Origin: Nocardia vinacea NBRC 16497
GTDB lineage: Bacteria; Actinomycetota; Actinomycetes; Mycobacteriales; Mycobacteriaceae
Direction of reading: 5' to 3'
Length of the DNA stretch: 64,000 nt
Assembly (NCBI RefSeq): GCF_000308835.1
Contig: NZ_BAGN01000421.1
Coordinates: forward strand, 1-64,000
Each line of letters starts with the position of its first letter. The stretch's first letter is position 1. Position numbers and translations under genes: made by a program. Shown here in pieces: positions 40,196 through 48,553 of the stretch. The notes below the pieces were generated by a model. The model made no database searches, was not told the origin of the DNA, and saw only the letters and a list, made by a program, of their open reading frames with translations.

Positions 40196-42484
40196 TCAGG
40201 CGGTGGCGAGGGCGGGGGTGCGTGGCTTGATGAATTCCTTGGCGGCGGTGACGCAGAGGGAGGCGACGGCGGTGCCCGCGACGAGGGCGGCGAGGAACCA
40301 GACGATGTGGCCGACGGCGAAGAAGACGAAGATGCCGCCGTGCGGTGCGCTCAGGGTGGTTCCGGTGGCCATGATCAGCGCACCGGTGGCCGCGCCACCG
40401 GCCATCATCGACGGAATCACGCGCAGCGGGTCGGCGGCGGCGAAGGGGATCGCGCCTTCGGAGATGAACGAGGCGCCGAGAAGCCATGCGGCCTTACCAT
40501 TTTCGCGTTCGGCGGTGGTGAACAGGCGGGGGCGCAGGACCGTGGCCAGTGCCATGGCCAGCGGCGGGACCATGCCCGCGGCCATGACGGCGGCCATGAT
40601 GCGCAGCGAGGCAGGATCGGTGACCGACAGTCCGGCTACGGCGAAGGAATACGCGGCTTTGTTGACCGGGCCGCCGAGGTCGAAGCACATCATCAGGCCG
40701 AGGATGGCGCCGAGGGCGAGGGCCGAGGTGCCGGTGAGGCTGTTGAGCCAGTTGGTGAGTCCGCTGGTGATCGCGGCGAGCGGTTTGCCGAGGAAGATGA
40801 ACATCGACGCGCCGACTATCAGCGAGGCGACCAGCGGGATGACCACGACCGGCATGAGTCCGCGCGCCCATTGCGGGGCAGGCAGTTTCGCCACCCAGAG
40901 CGCGGCGAATCCGGCGATCAGACCACCGATGAGGCCGCCGAGGAATCCGGCACCGACGAATACGGCCACCGCACCGGCGGTGAATCCCGGTGCGAGACCC
41001 GGTCGGTCGGCGATGGCGAAGGCGATATATCCGGCGAGGGCCGGTACCAGGAAGCTGAATGCGAGCGAACCCAATTGGAACAGCACCGCGCCGAGATAGG
41101 TCGGCAGGCCGCCGTCGGGTAGCGCCGTCAGCGAGTTGTCGAGCACGATTTTCTTGGCGTGGTCGGCGATTTCGTAGCCGCCGAAAAGGAATCCGAGCGC
41201 GATGAGCAGACCGCCCGCAGCGACGAACGGGATCATATAGCTGACGCCGGTGAGCAGAATCTGGCGCAGCCGGGTGCCCCAGCCGAGTGCCGCCGGTGCC
41301 GAAACACCCTCGGAGGGTGCGGATCCCGCGACCGTCGCCGCCGTGGGATCGAGCGCGGCGCGCAGTGCGTCGGCGACCATGGTGTCGGGCTCGTTGATCG
41401 CGCGCTTGACCCCGGACTCGACTACGGGCTTGCCCGCGAACCGTTCACGGCCGCGCACACCCACGTCGGTGGCGAAGATGACCGCGCTCGCGGCGGCGAT
41501 GGTTTCGGAGCTCAGCGGGGTGCTACCGCTGGAACCCTGGGTCTCGACGTGCACCGTGACGCCCGCACGGTCACCGGCGGCGACGAGCGAGTCGGCGGCC
41601 ATGTAGGTGTGGGCGATACCCGTCGGACAAGCCGTGACCGCGACGATTGTTTGCCCGGCCGGTGCGTCGGCCGAAACGCCGTCGGGCGCAGGTGTTGTCG
41701 AGCTGTCGAGTCCGGCCGCTGCCGAAGGTGTGCTGTTCGAATTCGCTTCGCGTGCGGGTGTGGTGCCCTTTGAAGCCGCTCGGGACGCGGATGCGCCGTT
41801 CGAAACGGCCACGTCTGTGGAAGTACGGTTCGAACCCGGTTCCTGTGCGGGTGCGCCGATCGGAGCGGCTGCCGACGGGGGAGTGCCATTCGGAGCTGCG
41901 TCGGGCGTCGGTGCGCTGCCGGATGGGGCCTGCGTAAGGGCGCCGTTCGCGGCGGTACCGTTCGAAGCGGCGTCACTCGAAACAGACTCCACTGCACGGA
42001 TTTTGGGCGTCATCGCAGGCTTCTGCGCAAGCACATCCGTAATCAGCGAAACCACCTCATCAGCGCTCGCGGCACCCCGCAACGAACCCACGAACTCCGG
42101 CCGAACAAGCGCCCGAGCCAAACTCGACAACAACTTCATATGCTCGGCCCCGGCACCTTCCGGCGCGGCAATGAGGAATACGAGATCGGCGGGCCCGTCA
42201 GCAGCACCGAAATCCACCGCGGGTTCCAGCCGAGCGAACCCGAGCGACGCACTGGTCACCGCCGCATTCCGGCAATGTGGAATCGCAATCCCGCCGGGAA
42301 GCCCTGTCGCGGACTGTGCTTCGCGCGCCAGCGCCGCATCACGCAATGTCTCGGCAGAGGTAGCCCGCCCATTGTCGGTGAGTCGCTGTGCGAGTGTCGC
42401 GATCACCGTCTCCTTGGCGGTGCCGAGGTCGGTATCGAGGCTGATCAGCTCGGTGGTGATGATCGAATCAGGGGAGTGGGCCAT
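40196..42484 (-). CDS. fruA: Fructose-specific PTS enzyme IIABC
   Basis: A 762-aa three-domain transporter that imports fructose as fructose-1-phosphate. EIIA (about 1-150) has the phosphorylatable His in AIPHCRN. EIIB (about 280-375) has the active cysteine in TACPTGIAHTYMA. EIIC (about 400-755) is a multi-TM channel with LGWGTRLRQILLTGVSYMIPFVAAGG at its start. EIIA and EIIB are joined by an unusually long, low-complexity linker (about 155-280) built from roughly seven ten-residue repeats (see repeat entry). ATG 42484 has GAAGGA upstream. The frame extends upstream to 42733 antisense to nothing useful, so that extension is rejected. Confidence 0.94.
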   Translation of the reverse strand: MAHSPDSIITTELISLDTDLGTAKETVIATLAQRLTDNGRATSAETLRDAALAREAQSATGLPGGIAIPHCRNAAVTSASLGFARLEPAVDFGAADGPADLVFLIAAPEGAGAEHMKLLSSLARALVRPEFVGSLRGAASADEVVSLITDVLAQKPAMTPKIRAVESVSSDAASNGTAANGALTQAPSGSAPTPDAAPNGTPPSAAAPIGAPAQEPGSNRTSTDVAVSNGASASRAASKGTTPAREANSNSTPSAAAGLDSSTTPAPDGVSADAPAGQTIVAVTACPTGIAHTYMAADSLVAAGDRAGVTVHVETQGSSGSTPLSSETIAAASAVIFATDVGVRGRERFAGKPVVESGVKRAINEPDTMVADALRAALDPTAATVAGSAPSEGVSAPAALGWGTRLRQILLTGVSYMIPFVAAGGLLIALGFLFGGYEIADHAKKIVLDNSLTALPDGGLPTYLGAVLFQLGSLAFSFLVPALAGYIAFAIADRPGLAPGFTAGAVAVFVGAGFLGGLIGGLIAGFAALWVAKLPAPQWARGLMPVVVIPLVASLIVGASMFIFLGKPLAAITSGLTNWLNSLTGTSALALGAILGLMMCFDLGGPVNKAAYSFAVAGLSVTDPASLRIMAAVMAAGMVPPLAMALATVLRPRLFTTAERENGKAAWLLGASFISEGAIPFAAADPLRVIPSMMAGGAATGALIMATGTTLSAPHGGIFVFFAVGHIVWFLAALVAGTAVASLCVTAAKEFIKPRTPALATA
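41730..41966 (-). repeat. 30-bp imperfect tandem repeat inside fruA (decapeptide array)
   Basis: A TTCGAA/TTCGGA-like word recurs at 41769, 41799, 41829, 41859, 41889 and 41919, an exact 30-base period, with looser copies at 41736, 41946 and 41961. In protein this gives units such as APNGTPPSAA, APIGAPAQEP, GSNRTSTDVA, VSNGASASRA, ASKGTTPARE and ANSNSTPSAA, sharing a (S)NGT-like core. It forms the linker between EIIA and EIIB. Confidence 0.82.
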
Positions 42485-42495
42485 CGCAGTGTCCT

Positions 42496-43446
42496 TCAGC
42501 GACTGTGCAGGGATTCCAACGTCGTGACGGCCACGGCGCGGGGGTCGGTGTGGTGTGGGCCGGGCAGCCCGGTCCCCGGCAGCGCGGCGGCGGCGCTGCC
42601 GTAGGCGACGGCGCGGCGCAGCCGATCCGGTGCGTCCAGTCCGTCTAGATCGGCGAGCAGGTATCCGGCCAGCGCGGAATCGCCTGCTCCCACCGTGCTG
42701 CGTGGGGTAATGGCGGGTGCGGCGGCATGCCACGCACCGTCCGCGGTGACGAGTACGGCCCCGGCCGCGCCGAGCGTCGCGAGCACGGCGCCGACGCCGC
42801 GAGCGATCAGTGTGCTCGCGGCACGCGCGGCGGCGACCGGATCCTCCAACTCGGCGGGGTCGCCGTGGGTGAGCTGGGCCAGCTCCTCGGCATTCGGCTT
42901 GAGTAGTTGCGGCGCAGCTGATTCCAGTTCGGCGGCCAGTGCGAGCAGGGGAGCGTCGGAGGTATCGACGGCGATCCGGACACCGCGCAGCCGGTGCAGC
43001 AGGTACGCGTACCAGTCGGTGGGGACGGCGGGTGGGAGGGATCCGGACAGCACGACCCAGCTCGCCGTATCGGCGAGTTCATCGAGCTGATTCGCCAGTG
43101 CGGCAAGGCATTCGGCGGACAGCGGTGATCCGGGCTCATTGATCTTCGTGGTGGTGCCGTCGCGTTCGGCGACGGTGAGATTGGTGCGCGCGGGGGTGGC
43201 GCACGGCACCGCGCGGTGTTCGATATCGGCATCGGTGAGCATGCGCAGCAACGGATCACCGGCATTGCCGGGCAGTACCGCAATGGTCTCGACCCCGGCG
43301 GCGGCGATCACCCGGGAAACGTTGACTCCCTTGCCACCCGGCTGCGACAGTACGGTCTCGGCACGGAGTACGGCACCGCGCCGCAACGATTCCCGCAGGC
43401 TGACGGTGCGGTCGATACTGGGATTCGCGGTGAGCGTGACGATCAT
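42496..43446 (-). CDS. fruK: 1-phosphofructokinase
   Basis: A 316-aa PfkB-family sugar kinase that converts fructose-1-phosphate to fructose-1,6-bisphosphate. N-terminal IVTLTANPSIDRTV and GGKGVNVSRV and the C-terminal anion-hole motif STVGAGDSALAGYL (catalytic Asp in GAGD) are diagnostic. It lies between fruR (4-base overlap) and fruA (11-base gap), so all are co-translated. Confidence 0.94.
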   Translation of the reverse strand: MIVTLTANPSIDRTVSLRESLRRGAVLRAETVLSQPGGKGVNVSRVIAAAGVETIAVLPGNAGDPLLRMLTDADIEHRAVPCATPARTNLTVAERDGTTTKINEPGSPLSAECLAALANQLDELADTASWVVLSGSLPPAVPTDWYAYLLHRLRGVRIAVDTSDAPLLALAAELESAAPQLLKPNAEELAQLTHGDPAELEDPVAAARAASTLIARGVGAVLATLGAAGAVLVTADGAWHAAAPAITPRSTVGAGDSALAGYLLADLDGLDAPDRLRRAVAYGSAAAALPGTGLPGPHHTDPRAVAVTTLESLHSR

Positions 43447-44210
43447 GCCGTGACCACCTCGATGCCGTACTCGGTGAGTTCGTTGTGTACCGAAGGCAGT
43501 AGCCCGGTGTCGGTGACCAGCACATCGAATTCCTCGACCGAACCGAAGCTCAGCAGATCCTCGCGCCCGACCTTCGTGGCATCGGCGACCACCACGACCC
43601 GGTGGGCGCTGGCGATCATGGCGCGCTTCACCGCCGCCTCGTCGGGATCGGGGGTGGAAAGTCCGTGGCCGATGGTCAGGGCATTGGTGCCGATGAACGC
43701 CACATCGACCCGCAGCTCACCGAGCACCCGCAAGGCCTCCGCGCCGACCGCGGCCTGCGTGACACCCCGCACCCGGCCGCCGATCAGATGCAGCCGCACT
43801 CCGGCGTATCCGCTGAGCCGGGCGGCGATGGGCACCGAGTTCGTCACGGCGACGAGCTCCCGGTCGGCGGGCAGGGCGGCGGCCACCCGCGCGGTGGTGG
43901 TCCCGGCATCGAACAGCACGCTGCCGCCGGTCGGTGGCAGATAGTCGAGGGCCGCCTTGGCGATGCGGTCCTTCTCGGCGGCGTGCGTGTGTTCGCGCTC
44001 GGTGGTGCCGAGTTCGATCGCGGTGAGCGCCGCCGCGGGCACCGCACCCCCGTGCACCCTGCGGATCAGCCCCATCCGATCGAGGACCGCCAAATCTCGG
44101 CGCACGGTTTCGGTGGTGACTCCGTACTGCTCGGACAGATCGGCGACCGATACGCGCCCGCGTTGCCCGACCAGGGCGGCAATGGCCTGCTGGCGCTCCT
44201 CTGCGTACAT
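43443..44210 (-). CDS. fruR: DeoR-family regulator of the fructose operon
   Basis: A 255-aa DeoR regulator. The N-terminal winged helix-turn-helix (about 1-57: ERQQAIAALVGQRGRVSVAD, YGVTTETVRRDLAVLD) is followed by a sugar-phosphate sensing domain (GGSVLFDAGTTT, VTNSVPIAARL, DVAFIGTNAL). Probably represses the fru operon and ptsI until fructose-1-phosphate accumulates. First gene of the leftward operon; fruK starts within its stop. Confidence 0.92.
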   Translation of the reverse strand: MYAEERQQAIAALVGQRGRVSVADLSEQYGVTTETVRRDLAVLDRMGLIRRVHGGAVPAAALTAIELGTTEREHTHAAEKDRIAKAALDYLPPTGGSVLFDAGTTTARVAAALPADRELVAVTNSVPIAARLSGYAGVRLHLIGGRVRGVTQAAVGAEALRVLGELRVDVAFIGTNALTIGHGLSTPDPDEAAVKRAMIASAHRVVVVADATKVGREDLLSFGSVEEFDVLVTDTGLLPSVHNELTEYGIEVVTA

Positions 44211-44234
44211 CCGATCCTCCGATTGGCGATGTGT

Positions 44235-44273
44235 GTTTATGTTGTTTTATGCCCGTCTGTGTTGCTTTGTCAA
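44235..44273 (-). promoter_or_regulatory. fru operon promoter with CATAAA repeats
   Basis: On the minus strand TTGACA (44268-44273) and ATAAAA (44245-44250) are exactly 17 bases apart, a near-ideal housekeeping promoter about 40-60 bases upstream of fruR. CATAAAACA and CATAAACAC form a direct repeat over and after the -10 region, a plausible FruR (DeoR) operator. The AT-richness stands out in this genome. Confidence 0.65.
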
Positions 44274-44356
44274 GAGATTTGAGTAGTCTGGATCACAACG
44301 AGCCGAGCTGAGTAATCGGTCGCACTCACTCGACATCGGCGTGGAGGAGGAATCGA

Positions 44357-46069
44357 ATGTCCGGATCACCGCAGGCCACAGGTACCGCGAAGGTTGCGCG
44401 CAGCGCCATGACATTGCGTGGCACCCCAGCGGTGCCCGGAATCGCCGCCGCGCCGACCGTGCGGCCGGCGCCGCGGATTCGCGCGGACCTGCGTTCCGAA
44501 CCGGTCGCCGAGCCCGATCGGGCATCGCAACACGAAGCCTTCCTTGCCGCGACATCGGTGGTTGCACGGCGCTTGCGCGAGCGCGCCACCCACGCAAGTG
44601 GGGCGGCCGCGGAGGTACTCGTCGCGAATGCCGCGATGGCGGCCGATCGTGGCTGGCTCGGCGCCGCCGAGAAATTGATCGCTGCGGGTAGTCCCGCCGC
44701 CGTCGCGGCGACCGTGGCCACCGATCAGTTCGCCGAGATGTTCACCAAGCTCGGTGGGCTGATGGCCGAACGCGTCACCGACCTTCGCGATGTCTGCGAC
44801 CGGGTGGTCGCCGAGCTGGCCGGTGTGCCCGAACCGGGCATTCCCACGCCCGCCCGGCCATCGATCCTGCTCGCCGACGATCTGGCCCCGGCCGATACCG
44901 CCGGACTGGATCCGAATCTCATAGTCGGCCTTGCTACTTCGCGGGGCGGTCCGACCAGCCACACCGCGATCATCGCCCGCCAGCTCGGTATCCCGTGCGT
45001 GGTCGCGATCGCCGGACTCGACGATGTGCCCGCCGGGGTGCACGTGCTGATCGATGGGGCGGCCGGACAGGTCGCCATCGGTCCGGATCCGGAAACCGCC
45101 GCCCGCGCCGTGGCCGAATACCGCACGCAGGAATCGCGCACGGCGGCCTGGACCGGTCCGGGCGCGACCGCCGACGGACACCGGGTCGAGATTCTCGCCA
45201 ACGTCCAGGACGCGGCCGGAGCCCGCACGACGCGCTCGCAACCGGCCGAGGGCATCGGCCTGTTCCGCACCGAATTATGTTTCCTGGACCGCGAATCCGA
45301 GCCGAACATCGCCGAACAGGCGGGCATCTATCGCGAGGTCTTCGACGCGTATGCCGGGGCGAAGGTGGTGATACGCACTCTCGACGCCGGTTCGGACAAA
45401 CCACTGCGTTTCGCCGACCATGCCGACGAAGCGAACCCGGCGCTCGGCGTGCGCGGCATCCGCATCGCCGCCCACAACAGCGGAATCCTGGACCGCCAAC
45501 TCGACGCGATCGCCCAGGCCGCCACCGACCGCACGCCCACACCGTGGGTCATGGCCCCGATGATTTCCACTGCGGCCGAAGCGAAATCGTTCGCCGCCGA
45601 GGTGCGAGCGCGGGGACTGATTCCCGGCGTCATGATCGAGGTCCCCGCGGCCGCCCTGCTGGCCGAGGCCATTCTGGAGCACGTCGACTTCCTCTCGATC
45701 GGCACCAACGACCTCGCTCAATACACTATGGCCGCCGATCGCATGTCCGCCGACCTCGCCGCACTCACCGACCCCTGGCAACCCGCCGTCCTGGCGCTGG
45801 TTGCCCGCACCGCGGCTGCCGGCGCGACCGCGCACAAGCCCGTCGGTGTCTGCGGCGAAGCCGCTGCCGACCCCCTATTGGCCTGTGTCCTAACCGGATT
45901 CGGCATCAGTTCGCTCTCCGCCGCCGGTGTCGCGGTAGCCGCCGTCGGAGCGGCCCTCTCCGGCGTCACCCTCGAAGACTGCCGCCGCGCCGCGGCCGCC
46001 GTCCTGTCGACCTCCGACCCGGACAGCGCCCGCACCGCCGCCCGCGCCGCCCTTCAGTCCGCCGGATGA
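44357..46069 (+). CDS. ptsI: PTS enzyme I (phosphoenolpyruvate-protein phosphotransferase)
   Basis: A 570-aa enzyme I. It takes phosphate from PEP onto His202 (GGPTSHTAIIARQ) and passes it to HPr. The PEP-binding barrel shows GLFRTELCFLDR, LDAGSDKPL, PALGVRGIR, and the active Cys in VGVCGEAA. An Ala/Arg-rich N-terminus and HPr-binding helices lie between. The ATG has GGAGGAGG upstream. Divergent from fruR across 146 bases. A weak promoter (TTGCTT, 16 bases, TAGTCT at about 44262-44289) overlaps the fru promoter, so FruR may control both. Confidence 0.95.
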   Translation: MSGSPQATGTAKVARSAMTLRGTPAVPGIAAAPTVRPAPRIRADLRSEPVAEPDRASQHEAFLAATSVVARRLRERATHASGAAAEVLVANAAMAADRGWLGAAEKLIAAGSPAAVAATVATDQFAEMFTKLGGLMAERVTDLRDVCDRVVAELAGVPEPGIPTPARPSILLADDLAPADTAGLDPNLIVGLATSRGGPTSHTAIIARQLGIPCVVAIAGLDDVPAGVHVLIDGAAGQVAIGPDPETAARAVAEYRTQESRTAAWTGPGATADGHRVEILANVQDAAGARTTRSQPAEGIGLFRTELCFLDRESEPNIAEQAGIYREVFDAYAGAKVVIRTLDAGSDKPLRFADHADEANPALGVRGIRIAAHNSGILDRQLDAIAQAATDRTPTPWVMAPMISTAAEAKSFAAEVRARGLIPGVMIEVPAAALLAEAILEHVDFLSIGTNDLAQYTMAADRMSADLAALTDPWQPAVLALVARTAAAGATAHKPVGVCGEAAADPLLACVLTGFGISSLSAAGVAVAAVGAALSGVTLEDCRRAAAAVLSTSDPDSARTAARAALQSAG

Positions 46070-46161
46070 TCGACGGTTGCGTCACGATTGCCGAAAGTGC
46101 CACTTCATGATCCAGCAAACTCGGGCGAAACGGTCGGGGGCGTTGCGGCGATCTGGTGAAT

Positions 46162-46389
46162 ATGGCCACCGACACCATGAATCTCGCCGAGCGACGTCAA
46201 GCGATCCGACGACTCGTTGCGGTCTGCCACGTAGTCAACAAGCTGGTAGAGCTAGCCGAGACGGAAGCGTCCGAACCGTTGATCGCGCAGGCTCATACCA
46301 CGCGCCGGGTGCTCCAGGATCTGGTGCTCGACCTGGTGGCGATCGAGCCGCGAACCGGGTCTGAGCCGGAAACGACAGGGCCGCAGTAA
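46162..46389 (+). CDS. Small helical protein of unknown function
   Basis: A 75-aa mostly helical protein (LAERRQAIRRLVAVCHVVNKL, RRVLQDLVLDLVAIE) with normal coding composition. ATG 46162 is weakly supported; GTG 46156 would add two residues. It follows ptsI by about 90 bases but with no obvious link. Family not recognised. It could be a chorismate-mutase-sized helical protein, but no catalytic residues were seen. Confidence 0.55.
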   Translation: MATDTMNLAERRQAIRRLVAVCHVVNKLVELAETEASEPLIAQAHTTRRVLQDLVLDLVAIEPRTGSEPETTGPQ

Positions 46390-46392
46390 AAG

Positions 46393-46941
46393 TTAGCTGT
46401 CAAGGCGACGGCCGCCTCCGCTACCGGGAACCGGGCAGGCATCGGCTGCCTCGGCGACTACCTGTGGTTCGCTCGATACCGCAGGACGTTCCCCACGCTC
46501 CCAGCCCGCGCCCGTCACCGATTCGGTCGCAGCCAGAACGGCCAGCTCACCGTCATCGAAAACCCTTCCACGACTGAGGAATCTGAACCCTTCCGGCGAT
46601 TCCAGGCTGAAGCCCGACCCACGACCCGGCACGACATCGAGAACGAGCTGGGTGTGTTGCCAGGCAGCGAACTGTGGTCCCGAGATCCACACCGGTGCAA
46701 TATCGTCCGGCTCCGGCGCAGTAGCCGGCAACTCGCCGACTCGCATTCGCAAATCGAGCAATCCGAGCAGCACATCGTGATCGCCGATCACGAATTCGCC
46801 TGCGGGATAGCACATCGGAGCCGATCCGTCGCAGCAGCCACCGGACTGGTGCAGCATCAGCGGGCCGTGCTGCCCGCGGAGGCGACGGAGCAGATCCATC
46901 GCCGCCGCGGTGGCGCGCACGCGCCGAGGAACTGCGGCCAT
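46393..46941 (-). CDS. DUF779 protein
   Basis: A 182-aa DUF779 protein. HQSGGCCDGSAPMCYP is the signature cysteine cluster, followed by GDHDVLLGLL and the GFSLESPEGFRF ending; a Gly/Ser-rich tail follows. DUF779 genes almost always sit beside aldehyde dehydrogenases, as here, and may act as accessory or redox proteins. ATG 46941 overlaps the aldehyde dehydrogenase stop by one base (TGATG), so it is translationally coupled. Confidence 0.87.
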   Translation of the reverse strand: MAAVPRRVRATAAAMDLLRRLRGQHGPLMLHQSGGCCDGSAPMCYPAGEFVIGDHDVLLGLLDLRMRVGELPATAPEPDDIAPVWISGPQFAAWQHTQLVLDVVPGRGSGFSLESPEGFRFLSRGRVFDDGELAVLAATESVTGAGWERGERPAVSSEPQVVAEAADACPVPGSGGGRRLDS

Positions 46942-48464
46942 CAGAAGAAGCCTTGCGCCTTCGATGCGTAGCCGACCAGCAGGTTCTTCGTCTGCTGATA
47001 GTGGTCGAGCATCATGCGGTGGTTCTCGCGGCCGATGCCGGACTGCTTGTAGCCGCCGAAGGCCGCGTGCGCCGGGTACTGGTGGTAGGTGTTGGTCCAC
47101 ACCCGTCCGGCCTGGATATCGCGTCCGGCCCGGTATGCCACCGAACCGTCGCGTGACCATACGCCTGCGCCGAGTCCGTAAAGGGTGTCGTTGGCGATTC
47201 TGATGGCTTCGTCGTAATCCGCGAACGAAGTCACCGATACAACAGGTCCGAAGATCTCCTCCTGGAAGATGCGCATCGAATTGCTGCCCGCGAAAACCGT
47301 TGGCTGCACGTAGTATCCGCCGGACAGGTCGCCGCCGAGGTCGGCGCGCTCGCCACCGGTCAGTAGCGTCGCGCCCTCGCCCTTGCCGATTTCGAGGTAG
47401 GACAGGATCTTTTCGAGCTGATCGTTGCTGGCCTGCGCGCCGATCATGGTCTCGGTATCGAGCGGATCGCCCTGCCGCACCGCCTTGGTGCGCACGACGG
47501 CCGCGGCCAGGAATTCGTCGTAGATATCGGCCTGGATGAGCGCGCGCGACGGGCAGGTGCAGACCTCACCCTGGTTCAGCGCGAACATGGTGAAGCCCTC
47601 GAGCGCCTTGTCCTGGAAGTCGTCATTGGCGGCGAGGACATCGCTGAAGAAGATATTCGGGCTCTTACCACCGAGTTCCAGCGTGACCGGGATCAGGTTC
47701 TGCGAGGCGTATTGCATGATCAGCCGGCCTGTGGTGGTCTCACCGGTGAAGGCGATCTTCTTGATCCGCGGGCTGGAGGCCAGCGGCTTACCCGCCTCGA
47801 CACCGAAACCGTTGACAATGTTGACCACACCGGGCGGCAGCAGATCACCGATGAGACCGATCAGGAACATGATCGAGGCCGGGGTCTGCTCGGCGGGCTT
47901 GAGCACTACCGCATTACCGGCGGCGAGCGCGGGCGCGAGCTTCCAGGTGGCCATCAGAATCGGGAAGTTCCACGGAATGATCTGGCCGACCACGCCGAGC
48001 GGCTCGTGGAAGTGGTAGGCGACGGTGTCGGCGTCGATCTGCGACAGCGAACCCTCTTGTGCGCGAATGGCACCGGCGAAGTAACGGAAGTGGTCGATGG
48101 CCAGCGGGATATCGGCGGCCAGGGTTTCCCGGATCGGTTTGCCGTTGTCCCAGGCCTCCGCGAGGGCGAGCGCGTCGAGGTTCTCCTCGATGCGGTCGGC
48201 GATCTTGTTGAGGATGATGGCGCGCTCGGCGACCGAGGTCTTGCCCCAAGCGGGTGCGGCGGCGTGCGCGGCATCGAGGGCGAGTTCGATGTCTTCGGCA
48301 GTGCCGCGCGCGACCTCGCAGAACGGCTGACCCGTTACGGGAGTCGGGTTTTCGAAGTACTGCCCCTTGACGGGCGCGACCCATTCGCCGCCGATCCAGT
48401 TGTCGTATCGGGTCGGGAACGACATGGCGGCGCCGGGTGTGCCCGGGCGGGCGAAGACGGTCAT
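46941..48464 (-). CDS. exaC: NAD-dependent aldehyde dehydrogenase (ExaC/acetaldehyde type)
   Basis: A 507-aa aldehyde dehydrogenase. Catalytic Cys is in NQGEVCTCPSR and the general-base Glu in LELGGKSPN; the NAD site includes IPWNFPILMATWK and FTGETTTG. The WTNTYHQYPAHAAFGGYKQSG ending is typical of AldB/ExaC enzymes that oxidise acetaldehyde and other short aldehydes made from alcohols. ATG 48464 is used; ATG 48425 (SFPTRYDNW) is a plausible shorter start. Coupled to DUF779, and probably activated by the AcoR-like regulator just upstream on the same strand. Confidence 0.93.
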   Translation of the reverse strand: MTVFARPGTPGAAMSFPTRYDNWIGGEWVAPVKGQYFENPTPVTGQPFCEVARGTAEDIELALDAAHAAAPAWGKTSVAERAIILNKIADRIEENLDALALAEAWDNGKPIRETLAADIPLAIDHFRYFAGAIRAQEGSLSQIDADTVAYHFHEPLGVVGQIIPWNFPILMATWKLAPALAAGNAVVLKPAEQTPASIMFLIGLIGDLLPPGVVNIVNGFGVEAGKPLASSPRIKKIAFTGETTTGRLIMQYASQNLIPVTLELGGKSPNIFFSDVLAANDDFQDKALEGFTMFALNQGEVCTCPSRALIQADIYDEFLAAAVVRTKAVRQGDPLDTETMIGAQASNDQLEKILSYLEIGKGEGATLLTGGERADLGGDLSGGYYVQPTVFAGSNSMRIFQEEIFGPVVSVTSFADYDEAIRIANDTLYGLGAGVWSRDGSVAYRAGRDIQAGRVWTNTYHQYPAHAAFGGYKQSGIGRENHRMMLDHYQQTKNLLVGYASKAQGFF

Positions 48465-48553
48465 CGAATGCTCCTCGATCTGCTGACTTTCACATCAGGT
48501 GTGATCCGGAACACTAGAAGTGTCCATGTTGCACGACAGTTGCAAGAAACTGG

